Made by a program: the position numbers and the translations under genes. A stretch of 5,337 nucleotides of DNA from Modestobacter sp. (GTDB lineage: Bacteria; Actinomycetota; Actinomycetes; Mycobacteriales; Geodermatophilaceae), in contig JAOPWO010000250.1 of assembly GCA_025965635.1 (NCBI GenBank), positions 1-5,337 of the forward strand. Direction: 5' to 3'. The notes under the pieces were generated by a model. It made no database searches. It saw only the letters and a program-made list of their open reading frames with translations, and was not told the DNA's origin. Shown here piece after piece: positions 1 through 5,337 of the stretch. Position 1 is the first letter of the stretch. Each line of letters begins with the position of its first letter.

Positions 1-1104
1 CCGCTCCGGCGTGGTGTCGTTGATCCAGGCGCCCATCCCCGACTCCGATCCCGCCAGGTACTTGAGCTTGCCCGGGGCGCGCAGCAACGAGAACAGCTGC
101 AGGTGCAGCCGGCCGAGCTCGCGGTCCGGGCCGGTGGGCGCCTGGTGCCAGCCGGAGATGTAGGGCGCCTGCGCGACGCCGGGGTGGAAGCGGTCCACCC
201 GGCGGAGCAGCTCCTGGTAGATGGCGGCCAGCTCGGTCCGCTCCGCGTCGTCCAGCGCGGCGAGGTCGGGCACGTCACGGTGCGGCGCGAGATGCACCTC
301 GACCGGCCAGCGGGCGGCCCGCGGGACGTAGGCGGTGAAGTGCTCGCCGCGCAGCACCACCCGGCGGCCCTCCGCCTGCTCAGCGGCGAGCACGTCCCGC
401 AGCAGGTTCCCGCCGGTGGCCTGACGGTGCCGCCGCGCCTGCTCGATCAGCTGCGCGGACCGCGGCGGCACGAAGGGGTAGGCGTAGACCTGCCCGTGCG
501 GGTGGGTCAGGGTCACCCCGATCTCCTGACCGCGGTTCTCGAAGACGAAGACCTGCGCGATGCCCGGGTGGGCGGAGTGCGCCGCGGTCCGCTGCGCCCA
601 GGCCTCGACGATCGTGCGCATCCGCGCGGCCGGCAGCTCGACGACCGAGGTCTCGTGGTCGCTGCAGAACACGACGACGTCGCAGTGCCCGTAGGCCGCA
701 CGGTCCGGCGGGCCCACCGCCTCCGGCCGGCCCTGCGACGCAGGGCCCACGGTCAGCGGTGCAAGGCTGGGGAACCGGTTGGCGAACACGGCGACGTCGT
801 AGTCGCTGTCCGGCACCTCGCTCGGGTGCGCCGGGTCGCGTGTCGGGCACAGCGGGCAGTCGGCCTGGCTGGGCAGGAAGGTGCGGTTCATCCGGTGCCC
901 GGCGATGGTCACCCACTCGCCGGTCAGCACGTCGAAGCGGATCTCACCGGCATGCGGTGGCCCGGGCAGCGGCCGGGTGTCGACGGCGGTGTGCACCTCA
1001 CCGGCGGTGGCCCGGTCGTCGAAGTAGAGGACGGGACGGCCGTCGGCCAGCACCCGCTCGGTCACCTGCCCCGGCCAGACCTGCCCGGCACCCTCGGACT
1101 GCAC
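1..1104 (-). CDS. galT: Galactose-1-phosphate uridylyltransferase, 3' end cut by window edge
   Basis: GalT moves UMP between UDP-glucose and galactose-1-phosphate, giving UDP-galactose and glucose-1-phosphate in the cytoplasmic Leloir pathway. The visible 368 residues contain the family hallmark HPHGQ (201-205): by family knowledge His203 is the uridylylated nucleophile. The zinc ligands of the E. coli enzyme also have counterparts: CPLC (Cys83, Cys86), His150 in SDHE, and His201. The second metal site keeps Glu189 (FEN), His320 (GWHQAP) and His334 (LHLQ), but Gln336 stands where E. coli has a second His. The C-terminal APGKLKYLAGSE stretch (343-354) is typical of GalT; the frame is open at base 1, so probably only a short tail is missing. 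The GTG start at 1104 was chosen because GGGAGG lies 6 nt upstream. No ATG precedes the conserved core in a comparable position. A galK partner beyond the edge is plausible but not visible. Confidence 0.96.
   Translation of the reverse strand, partial: MQSEGAGQVWPGQVTERVLADGRPVLYFDDRATAGEVHTAVDTRPLPGPPHAGEIRFDVLTGEWVTIAGHRMNRTFLPSQADCPLCPTRDPAHPSEVPDSDYDVAVFANRFPSLAPLTVGPASQGRPEAVGPPDRAAYGHCDVVVFCSDHETSVVELPAARMRTIVEAWAQRTAAHSAHPGIAQVFVFENRGQEIGVTLTHPHGQVYAYPFVPPRSAQLIEQARRHRQATGGNLLRDVLAAEQAEGRRVVLRGEHFTAYVPRAARWPVEVHLAPHRDVPDLAALDDAERTELAAIYQELLRRVDRFHPGVAQAPYISGWHQAPTGPDRELGRLHLQLFSLLRAPGKLKYLAGSESGMGAWINDTTPER
729..747. repeat. Perfect short palindrome inside galT
   Basis: Two 9-base arms (729-737 and 739-747) are exact reverse complements around a single central A. 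As RNA this could fold as an 8-bp GC-rich stem with a 3-nt loop. It lies in the stretch coding for GalT residues about 120-126, a weakly conserved linker between the CPLC region and the SDHE motif. It may be chance in DNA of this GC content; no function is claimed. Confidence 0.5.
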
Positions 1105-1110
1105 GTGGTC

Positions 1111-1116
1111 CCTCCC
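1111..1116 (-). promoter_or_regulatory. Ribosome binding site of galT
   Basis: On the minus strand the hexamer reads GGGAGG, followed by the 6-nt spacer GACCAC and then GTG. This near-consensus Shine-Dalgarno fixes the GTG at 1104 as the galT start. Confidence 0.8.
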
Positions 1117-1162
1117 GTCGCCGAGCGCACCCGCCGGCCAGCACGACCGGCAGGTGACAGAC

Positions 1163-1197
1163 GGAGGGCCCGGTCACCAGTGGTGACCGGGCCCTCC
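1163..1197 (-). terminator. Strong hairpin downstream of the tRNA, likely its terminator
   Basis: Seventeen-base arms (1163-1179 and 1181-1197) are perfect reverse complements around G1180, giving about 16 bp of stem with a 3-nt loop. The hairpin begins 5 nt past the tRNA 3' end on the minus strand and ends before the galT ribosome binding site. Its position suits termination or 3'-end definition of the tRNA transcript. No run of T follows on the minus strand (the next bases are GTCTGTC), so it would be a hairpin-only terminator of the sort often proposed in actinobacteria. It is nearly symmetric and would also fold in plus-strand transcripts. Confidence 0.7.
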
Positions 1198-1202
1198 CTG
1201 GG

Positions 1203-1276
1203 TAGCGGGGACAGGATTTGAACCTGTGACCTCTGGGTTATGAGCCCAGCGAGCTACCGAGCTGCTCCACCCCGCG
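1203..1276 (-). tRNA. Initiator tRNA-Met (anticodon CAT)
   Basis: The 74-nt minus-strand sequence folds as a complete cloverleaf: acceptor strands CGCGGGG and CCCCGCT, D stem GAGC/GCTC, anticodon stem CTGGG/CCCAG around the loop CTCATAA, variable loop AGGTC, and T arm ACAGG-TTCAAAT-CCTGT, with discriminator A. Two features mark it as the initiator rather than elongator: three consecutive G-C pairs at the base of the anticodon stem, and a non-Watson-Crick first acceptor pair (C1 against U72). Both are known recognition features for formylation and P-site entry. CCA is not fully encoded: the bases after the discriminator are CCC, so the last A must be added after transcription. Confidence 0.97.
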
Positions 1277-1288
1277 TCGGTAAGGCCA

Positions 1289-1294
1289 ACTATA
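1289..1294 (-). promoter_or_regulatory. -10 box of the initiator tRNA promoter
   Basis: The minus strand reads TATAGT, 5 of 6 matches to the TATAAT consensus, with its 3' end 12 nt before the mature tRNA 5' end. This would place the transcript start at about 1280-1283 and leave a leader of a few bases, to be removed by RNase P. The surrounding AT-rich patch (1281-1297) stands out in very GC-rich DNA. No convincing -35 hexamer is seen at 16-18 nt upstream. Confidence 0.6.
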
Positions 1295-1310
1295 CACACC
1301 CCACGGCGAC

Positions 1311-1324
1311 GCCCCGCAGGGGGC
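1311..1324 (-). terminator. Small hairpin after the DUF4032 gene, weak terminator candidate
   Basis: GCCCC and GGGGC arms (1311-1315 and 1320-1324) enclose a 4-nt loop. The hairpin is 25 nt past the DUF4032 stop on the minus strand and just upstream of the tRNA promoter. There is no T tract and the stem is only 5 bp, so chance is a real alternative. A second self-complementary block (1334-1345) lies immediately after the stop and could add to it. Confidence 0.3.
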
Positions 1325-1349
1325 TGGACCGCCCGGCCCGGGCCGTCGC

Positions 1350-2543
1350 TCAGCCCGCCCCGGGCAGCACGCGACCGACGTAGTCGCGCACCGCGGCTTG
1401 CATGCCGACGTCCCGGCCGGCGGCCTCGGACAGGAACCACCGGTGCTCCAGCACCTCGTGGAAGACCTCCGGGGCGTCGAGCCTGCCCCGCAGTTCCGCC
1501 GGGATGCCGGCGATCACCGGCTCGTAGACCTCGGCGAGCCAGCGGAGCGACGCGACGGACTCGGGCAGGCTGCACTGCTCGACCTTCTCCAGCCAGCCGC
1601 GGTAGCCCGCGATGTCGCCCAGCAGCCGGTGCGCCTGGTTCTCCTGGACGTCGAGGCCCGTGCAGGCGAACAGCTGACGCCGGTGCTGGCCCGACTCGGC
1701 CACCCGGGTGGTGAGCCGGAGCCGGCTGCTGCCGTCGGGGGCGTCGACGATCTCGACCTCGCCGACGTCGAAGCCCAGGTCGTGCAGCCGGCGGATCCGC
1801 TGGGCGATCCGGAGCGACTGGCCGGAAGGCGGCAGCACCTCCTCGTCGGTCAGCTCCGCCCACAGCTGCTCGTACCTCGACACCAGATCGGCCGCCGCCA
1901 GCGCCGGGTCGACGTGCTCGGCCAACGCCCCGCGCTCCTGCAGGTCCAGCAGCTCGCCCACCACCCGGGTGTGGGCGACGTCGAGGTCGCGGTCCCGCTG
2001 CTCCTGGGTGAGGCGCTCGTGCAGCTCCCCCAGCTCGGCGTCCACCAGGTAGGCGGTCAGCGTGCCGGCGTCCAACCGGAACAGCGTGTTCGACAGCGAG
2101 CAGTCACCCCAGACGATCCCGGCCAGGTGCAGCCGGACCAGCAGCTCCACCTGGGCGTTCATCACCTGCCCGGTCAGGTGCGCCACCCGCCGGTTGGCGA
2201 ACAACGCCAGGAACGACGACGAGTGGTCGAGGAAGCGGGTGACCAGCACGGCCTCCTCCCCCGCGGCCCGGTCGACGACGATGCCGACCACCTCGACCGC
2301 CGGGATGCCGAGGTCGTACAGCCGGCGCAGCACCCGGTGCTCCCGGCGGGCCGCCGGCTCTGGCAGCTCCTTGAGGGCGAACACCCCCCCGGCCTCGGCG
2401 ACGAACCGGACGACGTGCCGCGGGGTGCGCAGTTGCGGGACCTCGAGCAACCGGTCGTCGGTCCACGCACCGAGCGGTTCGTCCCAGGGCAGCGAGAGCA
2501 GTTCCGTCGCCGCCCCCGCGGAGGGGCTGAACACGAAGCGCAT
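1350..2543 (-). CDS. DUF4032 protein with N-terminal kinase-like fold
   Basis: This 397-residue protein of unknown substrate joins a kinase-like N-terminal half to a C-terminal DUF4032 region (roughly 225-385, including HRWFLSEAAGRDVG). The kinase-like half keeps the residues expected of an active fold: Lys58 in FALKEL (ATP-binding lysine), Glu68 in the following helix, the catalytic-loop pattern GDCSLSN with Asp147 and Asn152, and YLVDAE with Asp168 in the DFG-aspartate position. It resembles the lipopolysaccharide-kinase/RIO-like group often annotated next to DUF4032; no signal peptide or membrane segment is seen, so it is probably cytoplasmic. The ATG at 2543 is preferred over an in-frame GTG at 2549: GGAGG lies 5 nt before the ATG, and the GTG overlaps it. 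Kinase activity is inferred and the target is unknown. Confidence 0.9.
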   Translation of the reverse strand: MRFVFSPSAGAATELLSLPWDEPLGAWTDDRLLEVPQLRTPRHVVRFVAEAGGVFALKELPEPAARREHRVLRRLYDLGIPAVEVVGIVVDRAAGEEAVLVTRFLDHSSSFLALFANRRVAHLTGQVMNAQVELLVRLHLAGIVWGDCSLSNTLFRLDAGTLTAYLVDAELGELHERLTQEQRDRDLDVAHTRVVGELLDLQERGALAEHVDPALAAADLVSRYEQLWAELTDEEVLPPSGQSLRIAQRIRRLHDLGFDVGEVEIVDAPDGSSRLRLTTRVAESGQHRRQLFACTGLDVQENQAHRLLGDIAGYRGWLEKVEQCSLPESVASLRWLAEVYEPVIAGIPAELRGRLDAPEVFHEVLEHRWFLSEAAGRDVGMQAAVRDYVGRVLPGAG

Positions 2544-2548
2544 GGCCA

Positions 2549-2553
2549 CCTCC
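2549..2553 (-). promoter_or_regulatory. Ribosome binding site deciding the DUF4032 start
   Basis: GGAGG on the minus strand, 5 nt ahead of the ATG at 2543. The alternative GTG (2549-2547) begins on the last G of this motif and so is unlikely to be the start. Confidence 0.75.
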
Positions 2554-2580
2554 GGTCCGGCCGATCCGGCGTCGTCCAGG

Positions 2581-2784
2581 CTAGTGCGCGCTCGGCCGGC
2601 CGGGAGCGTGGAGGCGCGGTCGCGGAGGCAGCTCCACCGTGGCGCGGCCGCCGGAGTCCGGCGAGTGCAGCACCACGTCGGGCACGACCTGGGCGGCGTG
2701 GCCGTACGGCCCGGCCCGGCGGGCGATGCCGCGGATCGGGTCGAGGTGCGGCACGCCGCCAGTCCGAGGGAGGGTGACCCTCAT
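2581..2784 (-). CDS. Possible small protein of unknown function, about 67 residues
   Basis: I do not recognise this protein. The frame has ATG at 2784 and TAG at 2581, 37 nt before the DUF4032 start, so the two could share a transcript. The evidence is compositional. My count gives G+C of about 82%, 60% and 93% at codon positions 1, 2 and 3 of this minus frame, the usual profile of high-GC coding DNA. The plus frame that extends the reductase upstream shares the same third positions but would have 60% and 82% at positions 1 and 2, which is not coding-like. The product is hydrophilic, rich in Pro, Arg and His, with VVPDVVLHSPDSGG near the middle and no membrane segment. Weak points: only a poor GGTGG-like ribosome site precedes the ATG, which overlaps the reductase ATG on the other strand (CATG). 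It could instead be a gene remnant or start elsewhere. Confidence 0.4.
   Translation of the reverse strand: MRVTLPRTGGVPHLDPIRGIARRAGPYGHAAQVVPDVVLHSPDSGGRATVELPPRPRLHAPGRPSAH
2766..2773 (+). promoter_or_regulatory. Ribosome binding site of the aldo/keto reductase
   Basis: GAGGGAGG ends 9 nt before the ATG at 2783. It supports that ATG and argues against an in-frame GTG at 2774, which abuts the motif, and against a far upstream GTG at 2639. The motif lies inside the possible small minus-strand gene. Confidence 0.7.
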
Positions 2785-3625
2785 GACCGCGCCACCCACC
2801 GTCCCCGACGTCCCGCTGGCCAACGGCGTCACCATCCCGCAGCTGGGCCTCGGCACGGCCCGCCTGGACGACGAGCAGACCCGGGCGATCGTCCGGGAGG
2901 CGCTCGAGGTCGGCTACCGCTTCATCGACACCGCGGCCAGCTACGAGAACGAGCGCGGGGTCGGCCAGGGCATCGCCGACTCGGGACTGCCGCGGGAGCA
3001 ACTGTTCGTCTCCACCAAGCTGCGCGGCCGCGACCAGGGCGCCGGGTCCACCCGCCGGGCACTGCTCGACAGCTTGGACAGGCTCGGGCTCGACGTCGTC
3101 GACCTCTACCTCATCCACTGGCCGCTGCCCCGGCTGGACCGCTACGTCCAGTCCTGGCTGGTGATGGAGGACCTGCTCGCCGAGGGGCTCACCCGGGCGA
3201 TCGGCGTCTCCAACTTCCTGCCCGGGCACCTCGACCGGCTCGCCGCCGCCGGCTCCGTCGTGCCCGCGGTCAACCAGATCGAGTGCCATCCGCGCGATCC
3301 GCAGCCCGAACAGCGGGCCGACGACGCCCGCCGGGGCATCGTCACGCAGTCGTGGTCACCGCTGGCCAGCGGGGAGCTGCTCGCCTCCCCCGTGCTCGCC
3401 GGGATCGGCGCCCGCCACGGCAGGACGCCGGCCCAGGTCGTCCTCCGCTGGCACGTCCAGCAGGGCCTGGTGACCTTCCCGAAGGCGTCCTCCCGCGGCC
3501 GGCTGCAGGAGAACCTCGACGTCTTCGACTTCACGCTCGACGACGGGGACATGGCCGGGATCGCCACGCTCGCTGACGGCACCCGGGTCAACGGACAGCA
3601 CCCCGACGCGTGGGAGGAGTTCTGA
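2783..3625 (+). CDS. Aldo/keto reductase, 2,5-diketogluconate reductase type
   Basis: A cytoplasmic NADPH-dependent oxidoreductase of the (beta/alpha)8-barrel aldo/keto reductase superfamily, most like the AKR5 / DkgA group that reduces aldehydes, keto sugars and similar carbonyls. The product is 280 residues, the usual length for the group. The catalytic tetrad is complete: Asp49 (FIDTA), Tyr54, Lys79 (STKL) and His112 (IHW). Other family marks are GLGT (22-25), GVSNF (141-145), VNQIECHP (163-170), TQSWSPL (188-194) and the cofactor phosphate loop FPKASSRGRLQEN (232-244). The ATG at 2783 gives the standard N terminus, a few residues before VPLANG. The gene runs opposite to its left neighbours and convergent with the helicase. 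The natural substrate cannot be read from sequence, and no pathway partner is next to it. Confidence 0.95.
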   Translation: MTAPPTVPDVPLANGVTIPQLGLGTARLDDEQTRAIVREALEVGYRFIDTAASYENERGVGQGIADSGLPREQLFVSTKLRGRDQGAGSTRRALLDSLDRLGLDVVDLYLIHWPLPRLDRYVQSWLVMEDLLAEGLTRAIGVSNFLPGHLDRLAAAGSVVPAVNQIECHPRDPQPEQRADDARRGIVTQSWSPLASGELLASPVLAGIGARHGRTPAQVVLRWHVQQGLVTFPKASSRGRLQENLDVFDFTLDDGDMAGIATLADGTRVNGQHPDAWEEF

Positions 3626-3656
3626 CGCCGGGTCGGTGCTGGGTTCGTGACGGGTG

Positions 3657-3681
3657 CGACGCCTTGCCCGATCGGGCGTCG
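3657..3681 (+). terminator. Inverted repeat after the reductase gene, weak terminator candidate
   Basis: Arms CGACGCC (3657-3663) and GGCGTCG (3675-3681) pair perfectly across an 11-nt loop, starting 32 nt after the reductase stop. An overlapping 12-base palindrome (GCCCGATCGGGC, 3666-3677) offers a competing fold. No T tract follows. The position suits a terminator, but the evidence is only the repeat itself. Confidence 0.3.
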
Positions 3682-3733
3682 GCCGCCAGGCTCGACGGCA
3701 GCCAGCCCGCACCCCGGAAGGACGGAACGCGCC

Positions 3734-3969
3734 ACGGCCACACCCGCGGCGTTCGAGCCGATGATCGCCGAGCCCGGCGCCAACGACCGGGCGTGGGGAG
3801 CGCTGGACGAGTTCGCCACCCGCCACCCGGCACCGGCACCATCGGCGGCCTGGCCCCCAGATCCAGGCCGAGCTCGTCCTCCGGGTGCTGCGGGCGGGCT
3901 GGACCCCCCGCGCAACTGGACAGCGAGCTCACCGCCCAGGTCGAACGGCACACCGGCGGCGCCCTCTGA
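3734..3969 (+). pseudogene. Small gene broken by two frameshifts, family unknown
   Basis: Three plus-strand frames each hold a coding-like piece that joins end to end. The first (from about 3734) includes EPMIAEPGANDRAWGALDEF (residues from 3755). The second holds QIQAELVLRVLRAGW (3858-3902). The third holds QLDSELTAQVERHTGGAL and a TGA (3967-3969). The frame shifts fall at C-runs, CCCCC (3854-3858) and CCCCCC (3904-3909). Dropping one C from each gives a single uninterrupted frame of about 77 codons. Pieces two and three have G or C at nearly every third position, with about half AT at second positions, as in real genes. Upstream, GGAAGGA (3716-3722) precedes an in-frame ACG at 3734 where an ATG would fit; the alternative starts are ATG 3761 and GTG 3647. 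Whether this is decay or base-calling error in C-runs cannot be told here. I do not recognise the family. Confidence 0.55.
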
Positions 3970-3990
3970 CGGCGGTGACCCAGCCCCGAC

Positions 3991-5337
3991 CTAGCGCGTC
4001 GGAGACCCCGCGCCCGCCGACAATGCATCGGTCAGCAACGCGACGAGCGCCTCGAGCTGCACGTCGGCCGAGGACTGCACCTCCTCGTCCGAGCCGTCCA
4101 GCGCCCGGGCGGCGAGGCCGGCCTTGCTGTCGATCAGCTCGGCGATCCTGGCGTCGATGGTCTGCGCAGCGATGATGCGCCACGCGGTGACCGGTTCGGC
4201 CTGGCCGATGCGATGGCTGCGGTCGATGGCCTGGGTCTGCTCCGCGTCGGTCCAGGAGAGCTCGGCGAGCACGATGTTCGACGCGACCTGCAGGTTGAGC
4301 CCCACGCCGGCCGCGGTCAGCGAGCAGACCGCGATGGCAACGTCGGGATCGTTGACGAAGGCGTCGATGTTGCGCTGCCGCGCCGTCGGCGTCTGGTCGC
4401 CGCGGATCGAGGAGAAGCGGATCCCGTCCCGGGCGAAGGTCTCCTCGGCGACGTCCATGACGTCGACGTGCTTGGCGAAGAAGACCACCTTGCCGGCGCT
4501 CCGCGCGAGCTGGGCGGCGTAGTCGGCGGCGAGGCCTGCCTTGGCCTGGCCGATGCGTCGCATCATGCTGAACACGTTCTCGCCGGCCTCGCGCGTGGCC
4601 GCTTCGCGCTGTTCCGACCGGGCCACCCGGCGCACCAGGTCGGCGTCGATGCCCGGGGGGACGTCGACGGACGAGCGGGCCGCGATCGCGCTCTCGTACC
4701 GCGACACCAGCCGGCGGGCGAGCTCGCGCTCGGCCGCCCGGATGGACCGGCCGGACTTCTCGTCCAGCTCGACGGGGAGGTCGGCGATGCGGCGGGCGGG
4801 GATGTCGGCGGCCACGTCGACCTTGCGGCGACGGACGATGCCCAGGTCGATCACGCTGGCGCGCGCGGCGGGGTAGAAGCCGGGGTCCGCGGGCGTCAGC
4901 CCGGTCTCCTCCAGGGCGTCCACCAGCTCACCAAGCGGTTTGGCGTCGTCGATCCAGCCGAGGAACTGCCAGATGGCCCGGAAGTCCTCGATGTCGTTGA
5001 TCAGCGGGGTGCCGGTGAGAGCCATCAGCAGCGGCCGCGCGGTGCGGGACCGGATCCGCTCGGACAGCTCCAGGACGTGCTGCGAGCGCTGCGAGGTCTT
5101 GGTCTTGATGAAGTGCGCCTCGTCGACGACCATGCCGCGGAAGCCGAAGTCCCCGATCCAGCCCACATGGCGGTCGAGCACCTCGTAGTTGACGACGACG
5201 ATGTCGGCGAAGCCGTCGATCGTGTCACCGTTGCCGTGGATCACGGTGGCCGAGCGGTGGGGTGTCCAGAGGCCGGCCTCGCGCGCCCAGTTGGTCTTGA
5301 CGACGTTCGGTACGACCACGAGCAGCGGGTAGGCGTT
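3991..5337 (-). CDS. SNF2-family DEAH-box helicase/ATPase, 5' end cut by window edge
   Basis: A DNA-dependent ATPase of the SNF2 branch of superfamily 2, probably a translocase acting on DNA or on DNA-protein complexes. The visible 448 residues start inside the first RecA-like lobe, at the LLVVVPNVVKTNW block (motif Ia region), and run to the natural stop. Seen in order: DEAH (72-75, motif II), LTGTP (107-111, motif III), a charged inter-lobe region (about 190-265), KVVFFAKH (283-290, start of the second lobe), the RGDQTP turn, SLTAAGVGLNLQ (339-350, motif V) and QAIDRSHRIGQ (369-379, motif VI). The pattern around motifs V and VI is closest to the SMARCAL1/ZRANB3-like type. The Walker A GKT and any N-terminal domain lie beyond base 5337, so the specific role (repair, remodelling or phage defence) cannot be assigned. 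The gene is convergent with the reductase and the broken frame. Confidence 0.93.
   Translation of the reverse strand, partial: NAYPLLVVVPNVVKTNWAREAGLWTPHRSATVIHGNGDTIDGFADIVVVNYEVLDRHVGWIGDFGFRGMVVDEAHFIKTKTSQRSQHVLELSERIRSRTARPLLMALTGTPLINDIEDFRAIWQFLGWIDDAKPLGELVDALEETGLTPADPGFYPAARASVIDLGIVRRRKVDVAADIPARRIADLPVELDEKSGRSIRAAERELARRLVSRYESAIAARSSVDVPPGIDADLVRRVARSEQREAATREAGENVFSMMRRIGQAKAGLAADYAAQLARSAGKVVFFAKHVDVMDVAEETFARDGIRFSSIRGDQTPTARQRNIDAFVNDPDVAIAVCSLTAAGVGLNLQVASNIVLAELSWTDAEQTQAIDRSHRIGQAEPVTAWRIIAAQTIDARIAELIDSKAGLAARALDGSDEEVQSSADVQLEALVALLTDALSAGAGSPTR

Noticed and set aside
103..1221. Long plus-strand open frame of 372 codons opposite galT
   Set aside because: It is antisense to an unmistakable GalT and runs across the initiator tRNA gene and its hairpin. 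Its product is Arg/Gly/Pro/Val-rich without a recognisable motif, as expected of antisense frames in high-GC DNA.
1203..1276. tRNA gene as an integration site for a mobile element
   Set aside because: No duplicated copy of the tRNA 3' end, no integrase and no change in composition are visible on either side within the window.
1398..2777. Plus-strand open frame of 459 codons opposite the DUF4032 gene
   Set aside because: It lies antisense to a gene with a clear domain, a good ribosome site and kinase-like motifs. The long open frame is explained by scarce stop codons at this GC content.
2639..2782. 48-residue N-terminal extension of the aldo/keto reductase from GTG 2639
   Set aside because: The family starts just before VPLANG, the ribosome site GAGGGAGG points to the ATG at 2783, and the codon-phase composition of the extension (about 60% G+C at position 1, 82% at position 2) is not coding-like in this frame.
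2174..3289. Minus-strand open frame of 371 codons spanning the reductase and DUF4032 starts
   Set aside because: It overlaps both genes out of frame, is antisense to the reductase catalytic core, and shows no domain of its own.
3142..3951. Minus-strand open frame of 269 codons across the reductase 3' half and the downstream gap
   Set aside because: The left half is a shadow of the reductase. The right half is antisense to the broken gene, whose plus-strand frames have the better coding composition.

Overview
The window reads as a chromosomal stretch of a high-GC Actinomycetota genome. The genes show very high G+C at third codon positions, GTG starts, GGAGG-type ribosome binding sites, an actinobacterial DUF4032 gene and an actinobacterial-style GalT. 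The general look would suit Geodermatophilaceae or a relative, but no marker in the window settles the genus.

Layout from left to right: galT (minus strand, 3' end cut by the window edge); a strong hairpin; an initiator tRNA-Met gene (minus) with a visible -10 box; a DUF4032 / kinase-fold protein gene (minus); a possible unrecognised small gene (minus); an aldo/keto reductase of the 2,5-diketogluconate reductase type (plus); a short frame-broken reading frame that becomes one continuous protein if one C is removed from each of two C-runs (plus); and the C-terminal two thirds or so of a SNF2-type DEAH helicase (minus, 5' end cut by the window edge).

The genes do not form one pathway. GalT is a Leloir galactose enzyme. 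The tRNA serves translation initiation and appears to be its own transcription unit, with a promoter and a terminator-like hairpin. The DUF4032 gene and the small reading frame upstream of it could share a transcript. The reductase is transcribed the other way and its ATG overlaps the small gene's proposed ATG. The broken frame lies between the reductase and the convergent helicase gene.

No mobile element, CRISPR array or complete new system is visible. The two most useful leads are the small minus-strand gene at 2581-2784, supported by codon-phase composition rather than homology, and the doubly frameshifted gene at 3734-3969.
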